From Myxococcales bacterium (GTDB lineage Bacteria; Myxococcota_A; Polyangia; Polyangiales; Polyangiaceae): a stretch of DNA of 64,000 nt. The notes under the pieces were generated by a model that saw only the letters and a list, made by a program, of their open reading frames with translations, ran no database searches and was not told where the DNA came from. A program made the translations under genes and the position numbers. Where the stretch lies: assembly GCA_016712525.1 (NCBI GenBank), contig JADJQX010000006.1, forward strand, positions 186,001-250,000, in the 5' to 3' direction. Positions 1 to 9,876 of this stretch are shown piece by piece. The stretch's first letter is position 1; each line of letters opens with the position of its first letter.

Positions 1-261
1 ATCACGCGTCTCGAGCCAGCGCTTCTTGTCGCCATGCAACGTCGACGCGACTTCCCAGACCACCGGCACGACCGGGAACACGACGAAGCCCGCGAGGAGC
101 GACGGCCACACCCCGCGGTGACCGTACGCCGCGAGCGACGCTGCGAGCCACGTGCCGAGCAGCGGAACGGTGAGGACGACGAGCCACGCGAGGGTCGATG
201 CCACGACGGCCGCCGCCGAGGTGCGCTTCGGAGCCGCTCGGGGCGCCTGAGATGCGGCCAT
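1..261 (-). CDS. Partial membrane protein, runs off left edge
   Basis: This is the 5' part (87 codons) of a minus-strand gene whose 3' end lies outside the window. The ATG at 261 is preceded by an AAGG-type ribosome binding site. The product begins MAASQAPRAAPKR, then has two hydrophobic segments at about residues 18-46 and 51-70, separated by a short Tyr-Gly-His-Arg-Gly loop, and continues with a charged stretch (HGDKKRWLETRD). That is the look of a small multi-pass inner-membrane protein. The frame is open to the window edge and third codon positions are GC-rich. I do not recognise the family. Confidence 0.7.
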   Translation of the reverse strand, partial: MAASQAPRAAPKRTSAAAVVASTLAWLVVLTVPLLGTWLAASLAAYGHRGVWPSLLAGFVVFPVVPVVWEVASTLHGDKKRWLETRD

Positions 262-329
262 TGGCCTTCACCTTAGCAAGACGCGGGGTGGAAGCCGAAA
301 GGTGCGAAAAGTGTAGAAGCTGCGATGGC

Positions 330-1199
330 TTACGGCCGACCGACGAAGCTGAAATCGTCGAGCTCGACGTGGAAACCGCTCCCGCCTTGGGTGCCGCCCG
401 GGAAGAAGATGCGCCCGACGGGGAGGTGGTCGTAGACGCGCTCTCCCGCACCGTCGAGTGTCACGGCCTCGACGCCGTCGACCAGCGCGCGCGCGACGGG
501 GACACCGGGCCGAGGGGTCGAGGCGTCGCTCATGAATCGGATCTCGTAGTCTCGCCCCAGCTCGAGCGAGACCGTCGAGTCGTTCGAGCGCGTCTGCGTG
601 CCTTCGAACTGGGACATGACGAAGAGGGCGAAGCGGGTCGCCGAGCGCTTCTTGAGGCCCACGCGGATCGTGTGGGCGGGCCCGGTGCCGCCGTCGGGGC
701 CGCCCGTGTCGAGCCGGAAGCTGAGGAGGTTCAAGGTCTCGTTGGTCCCGCCGTCGCTCTGGTCGAAGCCTGCGATTCGCAGCTTGAAGGTCGACTCGGA
801 GCGCAGCACGTTCGCTCGGAACCCGCGCACGCAGGAGGCTTGCGAGCCCGTGCCGATCTCGGTGTCGGACGAGAGGAAGCGCGAGCGACCCCCGTCCGGA
901 CCCTGGATGGAGAGGGCTCCGCGCGTGACGTTGGTCTCTTCCCACGGAGGAACGAGCGCGCCGTCGGGTCGCTCGAAATCGTCCGAGAACGTGTAGGTCG
1001 GCGCGCCGTCCGTGCCCGAGTCGCCCTCGGGGGTGGTTCCGGAGTCTTCGGGGCTCGCCTCGGGGACGATCGTCGTGGGGAGGCTCGTCGGGACCGCGGC
1101 GTCTTCGCCCGAGGGGGCGCTGCCCGAGAACGCGCTCGCGCACGCTACCGCCGAGGCGGAGCCCAGTGCCGAGAGGAGCCACACGCGCGCGCGCCGCAT
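330..1199 (-). CDS. Exported lipoprotein with LamG/concanavalin-like domain
   Basis: The 289-residue product starts MRRARVW and has a hydrophobic signal ending in a Cys near residue 20 (AVAC, an imperfect lipobox). A low-complexity Ser/Pro/Asp/Gly linker follows to about residue 67. The remainder begins FSDDFERPDG and is rich in alternating beta-strand patterns, ending LDDFSFVGRP; this arrangement resembles LamG or jelly-roll carbohydrate-binding domains of secreted proteins. The linker type is common in myxobacterial surface lipoproteins. Binding target unknown. It lies 96 bp downstream of the neighbouring lipoprotein gene on the same strand and may have its own promoter in that gap. Confidence 0.75.
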   Translation of the reverse strand: MRRARVWLLSALGSASAVACASAFSGSAPSGEDAAVPTSLPTTIVPEASPEDSGTTPEGDSGTDGAPTYTFSDDFERPDGALVPPWEETNVTRGALSIQGPDGGRSRFLSSDTEIGTGSQASCVRGFRANVLRSESTFKLRIAGFDQSDGGTNETLNLLSFRLDTGGPDGGTGPAHTIRVGLKKRSATRFALFVMSQFEGTQTRSNDSTVSLELGRDYEIRFMSDASTPRPGVPVARALVDGVEAVTLDGAGERVYDHLPVGRIFFPGGTQGGSGFHVELDDFSFVGRP

Positions 1200-1295
1200 T
1201 GCCGTTCGAGCATACCCGAACGAAGCTCTACTGCACGCGCTCCCGTTCGCCGCGGCGTGAAATTCGCGGAACGACTAAGTCTTTTGCCTAGCAGC

Positions 1296-2627
1296 CTACG
1301 GCGTGAGCGCGCACGTCGTGGCGTCACCGGCGGCGTAGAAGGGCTCGCTCTCGACGGGCTTGAAGCCGAAGAGGGGCTTCGTGAGGACGGGCGTACCGAG
1401 GCCGGGGATCTGGATGCGACCTTGCGCTTCGGCGCGGAGCCCGTGCTTCTCGTAGAGGACGAAGCCGCCGCTCGGGTTGCTCGTCACGCACGCCTCGGCG
1501 GTGACGCCCGAGAACGGGCCGAGCTTCGCCTCGATGCCGATCGAGTCGAACGCGAGCAGGCTCACCACGCCTTGTATCGCGCACTCTCCCGAGAGCCCGG
1601 CCTTGCCCCGCACGCCCACGAAGCGCTGCGAGGCCTCGAGCGTGGGCGTCTTCGAGGTGGAGCGGAGGTCGAGCCCACCTCGGTAATCGAAGGCCGCGGC
1701 GGCGTGCCCTCGGAGCTCGACGTGCGTGGTGACCGTGACCTCCCCCTTGAGGGTCACGCGGCAGCCGATCTCCGGGCGGAGGCGCACCGTGAGGGGAATG
1801 GGTCCGCCCACGGGGATAGGCACGCTCGGGCCCTGCCAGGTCGTGTCGAGCGAGCCGCCCGCCTGCGACTGCGCGGACGTGGCGCGCACGCCGTACTCGA
1901 CGTCGGCGGCGAAGCTCGGATCGAGGTCGAGCGAGAGGTTCGCGCGCTGCACGCCGAGCGGTACGCCGAACGCACGGCGGAGCTGGATCTTGCCGTCGAC
2001 CTTGGCGCCGAGGGCCATCTTCGTGTTGGAGAAGGTCACGACGGGCGCGAAGGCGACGTCTTTCGCGAGGCTCTCGAGCTTGGTGTCGGCTTTGGTCTCG
2101 CCGCTCCCGACCGACGCGCCGGTCGGCCCCTTGGTCGTGACGCCGGCGGTGTTCTCCGGCGCATCGTCGAAGATCGAGCGCACGGGCGACGCCGACGAGA
2201 ACACGAGATCGCCCTGGTCGATGAGCTCGTTCAACGTGGCGCGCTTCGTTCGGATCTCGACCTTGTCGCCCGCGGGCGTGATCGACACGATCTTTCGCAA
2301 GTAGCCCGACGGGTTCTTCGAGAGGCGGAGATCGGCCGTTCGCGCGTCGCGGTTGCCGGCGATCACCATGCCCACGGAGAGCCCATCGAGCACCGCGCGC
2401 GTGGCCCCGTTCGACGGGACCACGAGCGACTCGTCGAGCACCTCGACCTCGTCCGAGAAGACCTGGGGCATCTTCTTGGCGCTCCCGCCCGATCGCAGCG
2501 CGACCGGCTTTTCGGCGGCGAAGTCCTCGTCGGTGCCCTCTTCGGGCTCCGCTTCAGCCGAGCACGCAGCGACGGCCGAGACGGTGGCGACGAGGGCTAG
2601 GGCGATCGACAGTGAACGACGGTTCAT
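1296..2627 (-). CDS. Lipoprotein of unknown function, downstream of PLD-like gene
   Basis: The 443-residue product has a clear signal sequence (MNRRSLSIALALVATVSAVAAC) with the lipobox Cys at 22, then an acidic tether (PEEGTDEDF). The mature part has two portions: residues ~60-160, which read like a beta-rich domain with charged strands (GDKVEIRTKRATLNELIDQGDLVF), and a larger C-terminal portion with long alternating strands that may form a beta-sandwich. I recognise no enzyme motif. Its start lies 10 bp beyond the stop of the phospholipase-D-like gene, so the two are very probably one operon and may act together at the outer membrane. Confidence 0.8.
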   Translation of the reverse strand: MNRRSLSIALALVATVSAVAACSAEAEPEEGTDEDFAAEKPVALRSGGSAKKMPQVFSDEVEVLDESLVVPSNGATRAVLDGLSVGMVIAGNRDARTADLRLSKNPSGYLRKIVSITPAGDKVEIRTKRATLNELIDQGDLVFSSASPVRSIFDDAPENTAGVTTKGPTGASVGSGETKADTKLESLAKDVAFAPVVTFSNTKMALGAKVDGKIQLRRAFGVPLGVQRANLSLDLDPSFAADVEYGVRATSAQSQAGGSLDTTWQGPSVPIPVGGPIPLTVRLRPEIGCRVTLKGEVTVTTHVELRGHAAAAFDYRGGLDLRSTSKTPTLEASQRFVGVRGKAGLSGECAIQGVVSLLAFDSIGIEAKLGPFSGVTAEACVTSNPSGGFVLYEKHGLRAEAQGRIQIPGLGTPVLTKPLFGFKPVESEPFYAAGDATTCALTP

Positions 2628-2637
2628 TCGGCTCTTT

Positions 2638-4746
2638 TCAGTCGGGGATGCGGGGGCTCTGCTTCGGGTCCTTCGCGACGTCCGGGCCGACCGACTCGAG
2701 CAGGCACTCGGTCGGGTCGGGCGTGACGAGCGAGTACACGAAGCCCTTCGGCACGAACTTCGCGGGGAGCGCGGCGCCGTTCAGGTTGAGATCGAAGCTC
2801 TCCGCGTCCCACGCTTGGTAGACGGCGTCGTTCGCCTTGGCCGAGGCGGCGAGCTTGTCGAAGAACGCGCCCGAGGCGTCGGGGGCGGTCTCGCCGAGCA
2901 TGTTGGTGAGGATGCGCTTGCGGGCGGCCGAGACGACGGCCTTGTCGAGCACGGCGACGTTGAGCTCGCCCTCGTAAAGGACGCCGCGGTTGTTCTTGTT
3001 GGCCGAGCCCACGCTCATGAAGCGGTCGTCGACGATGAGCATCTTCGAGTGCACGTCCATCGCGGCGAACTCGCCCTTGGTCTCGTCGATGCCGAAGCTC
3101 GGGCCGGTGTCGAACGCGCGGAGCTGGAGCAGCAGGAAGCGGTTCGGGAAGCCTTTGCGGAACTGGTCGGCGCTCTTGTACGTCCAGAAGCAGCCCGGGT
3201 CGGTGTACTCGTTGATGGGCTTCGTCACGACGATGAGCTTGAGCGAGGGGATCTCGTTCATCCGCGCCGCGATCGCGTCGTTGAGGATCGGCATGCGGAA
3301 GTACTGGTCTTCGATGAAGATGTAGTCCTTCGCTTGGCGGATGGCGTTGTGCCACGACTCGAGGATGCCGTGCTCGGCGAGGGGCTCGGGCATGGTCGCC
3401 GTGATCTGCGCCATGACGCCGTTCGGGTCGGCCACCTGCGTGCGCTCGACGACGAAGTCGCTCGCGTTCTGCGAGTACTCGACGCGATCCTTGAGGGCGC
3501 GCTCCCAGCGCTTGTGGAAGAGATCGGTCACGTCGGCCGCGGCGGGGCCGTCGACGCGCATGATGTAGTCCTTGCGGGGGCCGGTGTCGGGCTTCTTGTT
3601 CTTGGCGGCGACCGCGTTGCGATCGGCCTCGGTGGCGTCGAAGAGCATACGGCGCGAGTCGAACACCTTGTGCTCGTTCGTGTCCCAGTCGACGCGGCGG
3701 AGGTTCATGCCGCCGACGAAGGCCGTCTGATCGACGACCATGAACTTCTGGTGCCACGAGGCGTGGGGGAGATCGACCTTCACGGGCCACTGGGTGAGGT
3801 CGACGTCGGTCTTGGGGGCGTCGGACGCGACCTTGGCCTCGAAGGAGAACTGCGCGTCTTTTTGCGTGGGATCCTGGGCCTTCACGCGGTCGACGAACGA
3901 CACGGGACCGACCGCGAAGGCGAACTTGCCGCTCGTGGCGTTGGCTTGGCCGAGGTACTCGAAGTTGTCGCCGCCCTTCTCGCCGTGCACCTTGAGCTCC
4001 GAGTCGACGTTGAGGCCGGCGACGAAGCTGTCTTGAGCGAGGAACTGGTTCACGAGCACGCGCTTCGTGGCGGGGCTCGCCTCGAAGAGGCCGATGACGG
4101 TGTTGGCGCGGCGCTGCTCGGGGGTGAGCTTGGCGTGGGTCGCGGCGGGGCGAACGAGCTCGAAGCGGCTCTCCCACCACCACGTCGAGGCGAGGATCTG
4201 CTTCTTCGCCTTGACGATCTCGGAGTGCACGTTGGCCCACGCCTCTTCGCCGTCCATGAGCATCGTCACGCGGTTGCCACGGCGTGCGGGGCGCGCCTCG
4301 GAGGAGAACCAGAGGTGACGGATGCCGATCCACACTTCGTGGTCGGTCTTGCCGGCGACCTTCTTGATCGCGACGCCCGCGCGACCCTCTTTGGGGCTCG
4401 TCGCGGTGAGCGCGCCGTTCGGGGCGAGCACGAGGTCGATCTGGGCCTCTTCGAAGTCTTCGGCGGAGGCCGTGATGCGCACCGGCGCCGTCGACGTGAC
4501 CGAGAGCTTGATCTTGTCGCCGTCGGTCGTGATCGCGATGGGACGGCCGGCCTGCGACGCTTGGACCTTGAGCTCGCGCTCGGGGATGGGCTGGGCCCAC
4601 ACGTCCCGCACGCGGAGGATGACGGCGGACGTGGCCGTCTGCGCCTGCTCGGACGGGTCGTCGGACCCATCGCCTTCTGCGGAGCACGCGGCCAAGAGCG
4701 AGATCCCGACGAAACCGAGGGCGAGAGCGAAGCGACGGTGGGGCAT
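2638..4746 (-). CDS. Phospholipase D-like exported lipoprotein
   Basis: The 702-residue product starts at the ATG at 4746, chosen because GAGGA sits 8 bases upstream and a signal peptide follows at once (MPHRRFALALGFVGISLLAAC, lipobox Cys21). An upstream in-frame start would put 27 unlikely residues before the signal. Both catalytic HxKxxxxD motifs of the PLD superfamily are present: HQKFMVVD at about 332 followed by GGMNLRR, and HSKMLIVDD at about 565 followed by GSANKNNRG and a downstream Glu. A paired-motif enzyme of this type cleaves phosphodiester bonds, usually in phospholipids. Residues ~40-130 form an extra N-terminal beta domain. As a secreted lipoprotein it may attack prey or host membranes; that is inference. 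Confidence 0.88.
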   Translation of the reverse strand: MPHRRFALALGFVGISLLAACSAEGDGSDDPSEQAQTATSAVILRVRDVWAQPIPERELKVQASQAGRPIAITTDGDKIKLSVTSTAPVRITASAEDFEEAQIDLVLAPNGALTATSPKEGRAGVAIKKVAGKTDHEVWIGIRHLWFSSEARPARRGNRVTMLMDGEEAWANVHSEIVKAKKQILASTWWWESRFELVRPAATHAKLTPEQRRANTVIGLFEASPATKRVLVNQFLAQDSFVAGLNVDSELKVHGEKGGDNFEYLGQANATSGKFAFAVGPVSFVDRVKAQDPTQKDAQFSFEAKVASDAPKTDVDLTQWPVKVDLPHASWHQKFMVVDQTAFVGGMNLRRVDWDTNEHKVFDSRRMLFDATEADRNAVAAKNKKPDTGPRKDYIMRVDGPAAADVTDLFHKRWERALKDRVEYSQNASDFVVERTQVADPNGVMAQITATMPEPLAEHGILESWHNAIRQAKDYIFIEDQYFRMPILNDAIAARMNEIPSLKLIVVTKPINEYTDPGCFWTYKSADQFRKGFPNRFLLLQLRAFDTGPSFGIDETKGEFAAMDVHSKMLIVDDRFMSVGSANKNNRGVLYEGELNVAVLDKAVVSAARKRILTNMLGETAPDASGAFFDKLAASAKANDAVYQAWDAESFDLNLNGAALPAKFVPKGFVYSLVTPDPTECLLESVGPDVAKDPKQSPRIPD

Positions 4747-4931
4747 GGTTTGGTCCTCAAGCATACGGGGTGCCATGTTCGATCCTCCAGGAAACCTCGA
4801 GGAACTTGCCGGATCGGAGGCCACCACGACACCTACATGGTCCCACAGCGGGGGTAGGGTGATCCACGGCCCCGGGGCGCGGGTGTCCGAAATGGTTCGA
4901 GGCCCGCACGAACGAACGCGCGAGCCTCGAG

Positions 4932-4951
4932 AGGGGACCCTTCGGTCCGGG
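4932..4951 (-). terminator. Weak hairpin downstream of the 598-residue lipoprotein gene
   Basis: Read on the minus strand just after the stop at 4957 there is GGACC-GAAG-GGTCC, a 5-bp stem with a GNRA-like loop. No T-run follows. It could be a weak terminator. The rest of the 210-bp gap to the next gene shows nothing recognisable. Confidence 0.3.
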
Positions 4952-4956
4952 TCAGG

Positions 4957-6753
4957 TCAGTTGCACTGGTTGGCCTTGGCGGACTCGGTCAGCGCGTCCT
5001 CGGTGACGGCGCGCTGCTCGCAGCGCTCGTCCTCGGTCCACTCCTTCCAGTCGGCCGCCTTGCCGATCGACGCGGCGTGCTGCTTCCAGAGGTCGTAGCC
5101 GGCCTTGCCACCGGCGCCGTTCTTGAAGACCGTGAGCTTGCAGATGCGCTGCACGTCCGCACGCGCCTGCTCTTTCTGGGCGTAGTCGAGCACGATGCTC
5201 GCCATGGCGGCGTTCGTCGAGTTCCAGCAGCAGGTCTTCGACTTGGGGTAGTCGAGCTCGGCGAACACGTAGTCTTCGAGCTTGCGGAACTCGCTGTCGA
5301 CCGCCGCCTTGTTCTTGCCGAAGTTCTCCTGCATCACGCGGTAGAGGCTCTTGAAGGCCTCTTCGCGGGCCGTACGGCCGGAGCAGGTGGCGGGCGTCGC
5401 GCGGAGACGCGAGCGCGAGTTCTCGATGAGGCGGAGGGCGCCGTCACGCTGCTCCTCGGGGGAGCCGGGCGAGAGCAGGCGGTCGAACTCGGCCGGGCGC
5501 GCCGCGATCGCGGCGATGTCGTCGTCGTTGATCCAGTCGCCGCGCGAGGCCACCGGGACGATGTTCTGCCAGCGGCCGTTCTGGACGACCGGGGTGCGGA
5601 AGCGGCGGAGGCCACCACCGAGCTTCGCGTAGGGGGTGCCGTCCGAGCCGTTGCCCGGGCCGCCGAACGCGGGGTTCGTGAACCAGTGGATCGAGTCCTC
5701 CGGCATGTCGACGATGGCCTGGCGGCGGGGCATGCTGCCCGAGGCCGTCGTGATGCGCATCTTGTCGGGGCCCGAGTTCTCGACCGCGACCACGGGGACG
5801 GTGTGGCCGATGCCCTGGCGCTGGAAGCGCTCGATCATCGCGTCGCCCGACTTCGCGGCCTTGGGCTTCACGTGGAACATGTTCTGGCCGTCGGCGAGGT
5901 TCACGCTGCCGAAGTAGCCGTCGAGGATTCGGAGGAAGTAGCCGACGCGCTTGTTGAGGAGCACGTCGTCGTACCAGGCGCCGGCGCCGGCGTCGGCCGG
6001 GTCGTTGATCCACGGCACGCGGTCGTCGGTGCCGATGTGGCGGCCGCGGAGGTTCGCGTCCTTGGGCCACGAGCTCTGGAAGCTCGCGAGGGGCGCGTCG
6101 CCCGCCTTCCAGCCCGAGGGGGTCATGTCCTTGTAGAGGGTGCGGAACGTCGGGAAGCCGCCGACCGGGGTGCCCTCTTTGGTGACGAAGCCGAAGTGAC
6201 CGGCGTACATCGAGCGGTTCCCGCGCGAGTCCCAGCCCGTCATGTAGAAGGGCAGGCCGTACCACGACGAGAAGAGGACGCGCATGACCATGGCCGTGTC
6301 GGCGCACTCGAACACGCCGGCCTTGGTCACCTTGCCGAAGGGCGTCGGGAACTCCCACGTCTTGGAGTTGCCGCCCCATCCGCCGACCTCGGCGGGGATG
6401 ATTTTGAAGCTCTTGTACCAGGCCTGGTACTTCTCTTCCCAGGTGAGGCCCGAGTTCGCCGGCCACGAGATGCCCGCGCGCTTCGCGTCGGCCGTGTCCT
6501 TGTCGGCCCACTGGTTGCGGATGTCCCACACGGCGGCCGAGTTGCTCGCGAAGGCGACGTTCGTCGGTCCGCCGGCGGCCTCGCTGACGGCCTCGAGGCT
6601 CTCACCGAGCTCTTGGTCCGCGAGCTTGTGATCGTCGCCCGAGCCGGCCTCTTCGCCTTCGCCGTCGCCGACCTCGGCGCTACACCCGGGGAGCGCGGCG
6701 AGCGTGAACGGAGCGCAGAGGAGAAGAATGGGCAAGAGACGCTTGAGCGACAT
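4957..6753 (-). CDS. Large lipoprotein, putative papain-fold cysteine peptidase
   Basis: The start at 6753 (MSLKRLLPILLL) is preferred over an upstream in-frame ATG because it begins the signal peptide and has GAGG five bases upstream. The product is 598 residues with a lipobox (LPGC) and an acidic tether. Around residue 147 the segment FECADTAMVMR has a Cys at the start of a helix, and about residue 300 GHTVPVVAVE offers a His in a strand. This order resembles transglutaminase or papain-like peptidases, but I cannot assign the third catalytic residue. A Cys-rich C-terminal helical domain (KTCCWNS) follows. The function is inference; export and lipidation are well supported. Confidence 0.72.
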   Translation of the reverse strand: MSLKRLLPILLLCAPFTLAALPGCSAEVGDGEGEEAGSGDDHKLADQELGESLEAVSEAAGGPTNVAFASNSAAVWDIRNQWADKDTADAKRAGISWPANSGLTWEEKYQAWYKSFKIIPAEVGGWGGNSKTWEFPTPFGKVTKAGVFECADTAMVMRVLFSSWYGLPFYMTGWDSRGNRSMYAGHFGFVTKEGTPVGGFPTFRTLYKDMTPSGWKAGDAPLASFQSSWPKDANLRGRHIGTDDRVPWINDPADAGAGAWYDDVLLNKRVGYFLRILDGYFGSVNLADGQNMFHVKPKAAKSGDAMIERFQRQGIGHTVPVVAVENSGPDKMRITTASGSMPRRQAIVDMPEDSIHWFTNPAFGGPGNGSDGTPYAKLGGGLRRFRTPVVQNGRWQNIVPVASRGDWINDDDIAAIAARPAEFDRLLSPGSPEEQRDGALRLIENSRSRLRATPATCSGRTAREEAFKSLYRVMQENFGKNKAAVDSEFRKLEDYVFAELDYPKSKTCCWNSTNAAMASIVLDYAQKEQARADVQRICKLTVFKNGAGGKAGYDLWKQHAASIGKAADWKEWTEDERCEQRAVTEDALTESAKANQCN

Positions 6754-7272
6754 GAGGGCCTCGTAGGGTGAAGGGACGACCGTGGGTCGGCCTGGCAAGC
6801 AAAAAACGGCCAGACGCCCGACTTCTTAGCATCGCTCCATTCGGGGGCGATGGGGAACACTTCGATCGCACCGGAGGATCGATTCGATCCGGGTTCCGGA
6901 GCTTCTGTCCCCCTTCAGCAAGCCTCAGGCCAAAGGTGTGCGCTTGTCTTACACGGTGGTTTTCGTGGGCCACCTGGGGCGCCTGGATCGGCGAGGCTGG
7001 AGCAGCGCTTGTCCATGCGAGCGCTCGTGCGTGCCCGCGCCCTCACGGTGGCCGAGGAAATACGGCGCGCGACGTGCCAGGGCGACGTGCCTTGGAGGCA
7101 TGCTTTTTCGCGGGGGCGAGGATACGTCCGTTCCTTGACCGCGGGCGTGTTTCGGGTCAGGTAGGCGGCGCTCGGCGAAGGTCCCCATGGGGTGGGCTCA
7201 TCGGTCGGCCTCTTCGGCGGGCACGTGGGTCGAGCCCGGCCATTTCCCCCGGGCGAACGAGGCGTTTTTCGG
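6754..7272. other. Intergenic region between divergent genes
   Basis: This 519-bp gap separates two divergently transcribed lipoprotein genes, so it should hold both promoters. Short frames here have no coding character I trust. I see no repeat, RNA gene or clear operator. Confidence 0.5.
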
Positions 7273-8259
7273 ATGAAAGCCCTGACGAGTTTGGTCTTGG
7301 TTGCGACGTGCGCCCTCGCAGGCTGCGCGACGGAGCCCTCGAAGAGCGACCTGGGTCGCGCCCGCGCCGCGTTGTCCGAGTCGGGCGCGCGGGTCGTCCC
7401 GTTCGGCGAGAGCGGCATGTCCCTCGGGTACATGCCGGCGGTGCCCGAGCGTGCGGCGCTCGGCGCTCCGTCGTTCGCGCGCACGGCCTCGGGCGAGACC
7501 CTCGTGCTCGACGCGCTGAAGTCGCGCGTCGTGAAGGTCGCGGCCGACGGCACGCTCTCCGAGGTCGCCAAGGTCGATCGTGACGCGGTCGATCTCGCGG
7601 TGGCCGACGACGGCGCGTTCGCCGTGAAGCGGGGCGGGGCCCCCAAGGTCGTGGTGTACGGCCCCGATGGGGCGCGCCAGGGCGAGCTGTCGTTCGCGAT
7701 CCTGCAAGACGTCGAGCGCATCGCGCTGCTCCCGTCGCGCCGCGTGGTCGCCATCTCCGCGCACCAGGAGCGCTACGTGCTCGGGAGCCCCACGTTCCCC
7801 TCGCGTGACGCCGAGGTGCTCCACTCGAAGGAGGAGGGCGTCGTGTCCCGGAAGGACGGCGCGGGCGTGTCGCTCGTGCGTGAGGCCGACGGGTCGCTCG
7901 TGCTCGTGTCGACCGCGAAGGGCGCGGGCGACGAGCGCGCGCACGAGGTGTCTCGCGTGACGTTCGGCAAGGGCGACGCGGCCCGCATCGTGGGCGGCGC
8001 GGGCGACGTCGTGTGCATGCGTGTCGAGCACGCCGGTGCGGCTCGCACTGGGGAAATCACGGTCGATCGTGAGGCCGTGTGCGCCGACGCGACGACCGGC
8101 GCCGTGACCTTCCGCGCGCCCCTCGGGGAGCCGGGCCTCTACGTGCCGCGGCGCGAGCTCTCGTTCGAGCGCGGCGCGCTCACGTTCGTCCGCCCCGAGA
8201 CCACCAAGTCCGGCGCGGGCCTCTCGATCACGACGTTCGCCGTCACGGAGAAGAAATGA
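7273..8259 (+). CDS. Lipoprotein with beta-propeller-like strands
   Basis: The start is the ATG at 7273 because a standard lipoprotein signal follows (MKALTSLVLVATCALAGC, Cys18). The 328-residue product has repeated short patterns such as ASGETLVLDALKSRVVKV, DGTLSEVAKV and DDGAFAVKRG, resembling blades of a beta-propeller or sensor lipoprotein. No catalytic motif is visible. Its stop codon overlaps the next start (ATGA), so it is translationally coupled to the NlpC/P60-type gene and probably works with it in the envelope. Confidence 0.78.
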   Translation: MKALTSLVLVATCALAGCATEPSKSDLGRARAALSESGARVVPFGESGMSLGYMPAVPERAALGAPSFARTASGETLVLDALKSRVVKVAADGTLSEVAKVDRDAVDLAVADDGAFAVKRGGAPKVVVYGPDGARQGELSFAILQDVERIALLPSRRVVAISAHQERYVLGSPTFPSRDAEVLHSKEEGVVSRKDGAGVSLVREADGSLVLVSTAKGAGDERAHEVSRVTFGKGDAARIVGGAGDVVCMRVEHAGAARTGEITVDREAVCADATTGAVTFRAPLGEPGLYVPRRELSFERGALTFVRPETTKSGAGLSITTFAVTEKK

Positions 8260-9824
8260 AGCGCGCCATAGGAGCCCTCGCGGCCGCCCTCGTTTTCGCG
8301 AACGCCGCCTCGGCGAGCGCCCTCACGCGCGACGAGATCATGTCCCGCGCGAAGGGGTTCACCTACCACCCGTGGCGGAGCGCCGCCGCGAACCAGCGTG
8401 GCACGTGCGCCTCGGAGAACGCGAGCTACGCGTCGCTCTCGAAGCCCGGCGACTACGTCGGCCTCCCCTACGACTGGGGTGGGTACATGTCGCTCTTCAC
8501 GTTCGACCAGGGCATCGCGCGCGGCCTCGGCGCGGGCTCGCAGTCGACCGACGGCATCCTCCAGTGCACCGTCGGCCTCGACTGCTCCGGCTTCGTGAGC
8601 CAAGCGTGGGGCGTGGGCCACTTCACCACGTCGAGCCTCGATCAGACGTCGGGCGCGATCGCGGCCTCGGCCCTCCTCCCCGGCGACGTCTACAACAAGG
8701 CCGGCTACCACGTGGCGATGTACAGCCACAAGCTCGCGAACGGCGAGCCCGTGCTCTACGAGGCGCTCGGCAACAACGTGCACATCAACCAGTACGGCGG
8801 CCTGTCGCACGTGGCCGGGTACACGCCGCGCCGCGCGAACAACGTCACCGGCACGACCGCGACCGAGCCCGTCGGCACGGTGAACAACCCCATCGCGATC
8901 ACGAGCTTCCCCTTCACGGACTCGCGTGACACGCGCCAGTCGATGAGCGACATGCTCGACGGCTGCTCCCTCGACGCGACCAAGCAGCAGCGTGGCCCCG
9001 AGTACATCTACAAGGTCACCTTCACGCAGCCCGGCACGCTCACCGTGTCGGTCTCGGACGACGCCGCGAGCGACATCGACGTGCAGCTCCTCGGCGCCCT
9101 CGACACCAACGCGTGCCTCGCGCGGAACGACTCGACCTTCACGCAGCAGGTCGGCTGCGGCACGTACTACGTCGTCGCCGACACGTTCGGCGCGGACGCG
9201 ACCAAGGCCGGGCCGTACACGCTGTCGGTGAGCTTCACCCCGAGCGGCCAGGCGTGCTCGGCCGTCCCCGGGCCCGCGCCGTACGCGCCCAAGGGCAAGC
9301 TGGGCGACGCGTGCCGCTTCCCCGGGAACGCGAACCTGCCGTACTGCAACCCGAATTTGGGTGGAGATACGTGCATTTACACCCAGACTGACTCGTTCTG
9401 CTCGAAGCCCTGCGCCGTGGCGAACGACTGCGCCGACCTCCCCGGTGGCGCGGGCTGCTGCGAGGACCTCGGCCAAGGCGAGAAGTACTGCCTCAAGGCC
9501 TCGCTCTGCGGGAGCGGCGCCCCGAAGCCCGGCAAGGACGACGCGGGCCCGGTCGGTGACGCTCCTCCGCAAGGCGAGCCTGGCACCCCCGAGCCCGGCA
9601 CGCCCGGCGCTCCCGGCACGCCCGGGGCTCCTGGCGACGGCACGACGCCGCCGGCCGCCAACGGCGAGACCGTGACGACCACGACGTCGGGCTGCCAAGC
9701 GATGCCCGGGGCGGTCTCCTCGTCGGACGCCGCGCTCGCCCTCGGCCTGCTCGGCCCGGTGGTGATCCTCGTGCGTCGTCGCCGCCGCGCGCAGCGCTCG
9801 CTCCCCCCGCTCGCGCTGGGCTGA
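8256..9824 (+). CDS. NlpC/P60-type hydrolase with MYXO-CTERM-like tail
   Basis: The 522-residue product starts at the ATG overlapping the previous stop, giving a signal peptide ending ASASA. Residues ~20-195 form an NlpC/P60-like domain: Cys in GLDCSGFVSQAWG and His in GYHVAMYS are the expected catalytic pair. This family usually cuts peptidoglycan peptides. A beta-rich segment of pre-peptidase (PPC) type follows (PGTLTVSVSDDAASDIDVQL), then a Cys-rich module (~residues 350-425), a Pro/Gly linker, and a tail with SGC, a hydrophobic helix and RRRRRA. That tail is the MYXO-CTERM sorting pattern, implying surface anchoring by a rhombosortase-like system. Confidence 0.85.
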   Translation: MKRAIGALAAALVFANAASASALTRDEIMSRAKGFTYHPWRSAAANQRGTCASENASYASLSKPGDYVGLPYDWGGYMSLFTFDQGIARGLGAGSQSTDGILQCTVGLDCSGFVSQAWGVGHFTTSSLDQTSGAIAASALLPGDVYNKAGYHVAMYSHKLANGEPVLYEALGNNVHINQYGGLSHVAGYTPRRANNVTGTTATEPVGTVNNPIAITSFPFTDSRDTRQSMSDMLDGCSLDATKQQRGPEYIYKVTFTQPGTLTVSVSDDAASDIDVQLLGALDTNACLARNDSTFTQQVGCGTYYVVADTFGADATKAGPYTLSVSFTPSGQACSAVPGPAPYAPKGKLGDACRFPGNANLPYCNPNLGGDTCIYTQTDSFCSKPCAVANDCADLPGGAGCCEDLGQGEKYCLKASLCGSGAPKPGKDDAGPVGDAPPQGEPGTPEPGTPGAPGTPGAPGDGTTPPAANGETVTTTTSGCQAMPGAVSSSDAALALGLLGPVVILVRRRRRAQRSLPPLALG

Positions 9825-9876
9825 TCCCGCCGGCCGAAGCGCCCGCGCCGAAAACTACAGCAAATTCAGGCTCGAA

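Noticed and set aside
198..2600. Long plus-strand open frame opposite two lipoprotein genes
   Set aside because: It is Arg/Glu/Ala-rich without domains, whereas the minus strand has signal peptides and well-formed proteins. At this GC content antisense frames stay open by chance.
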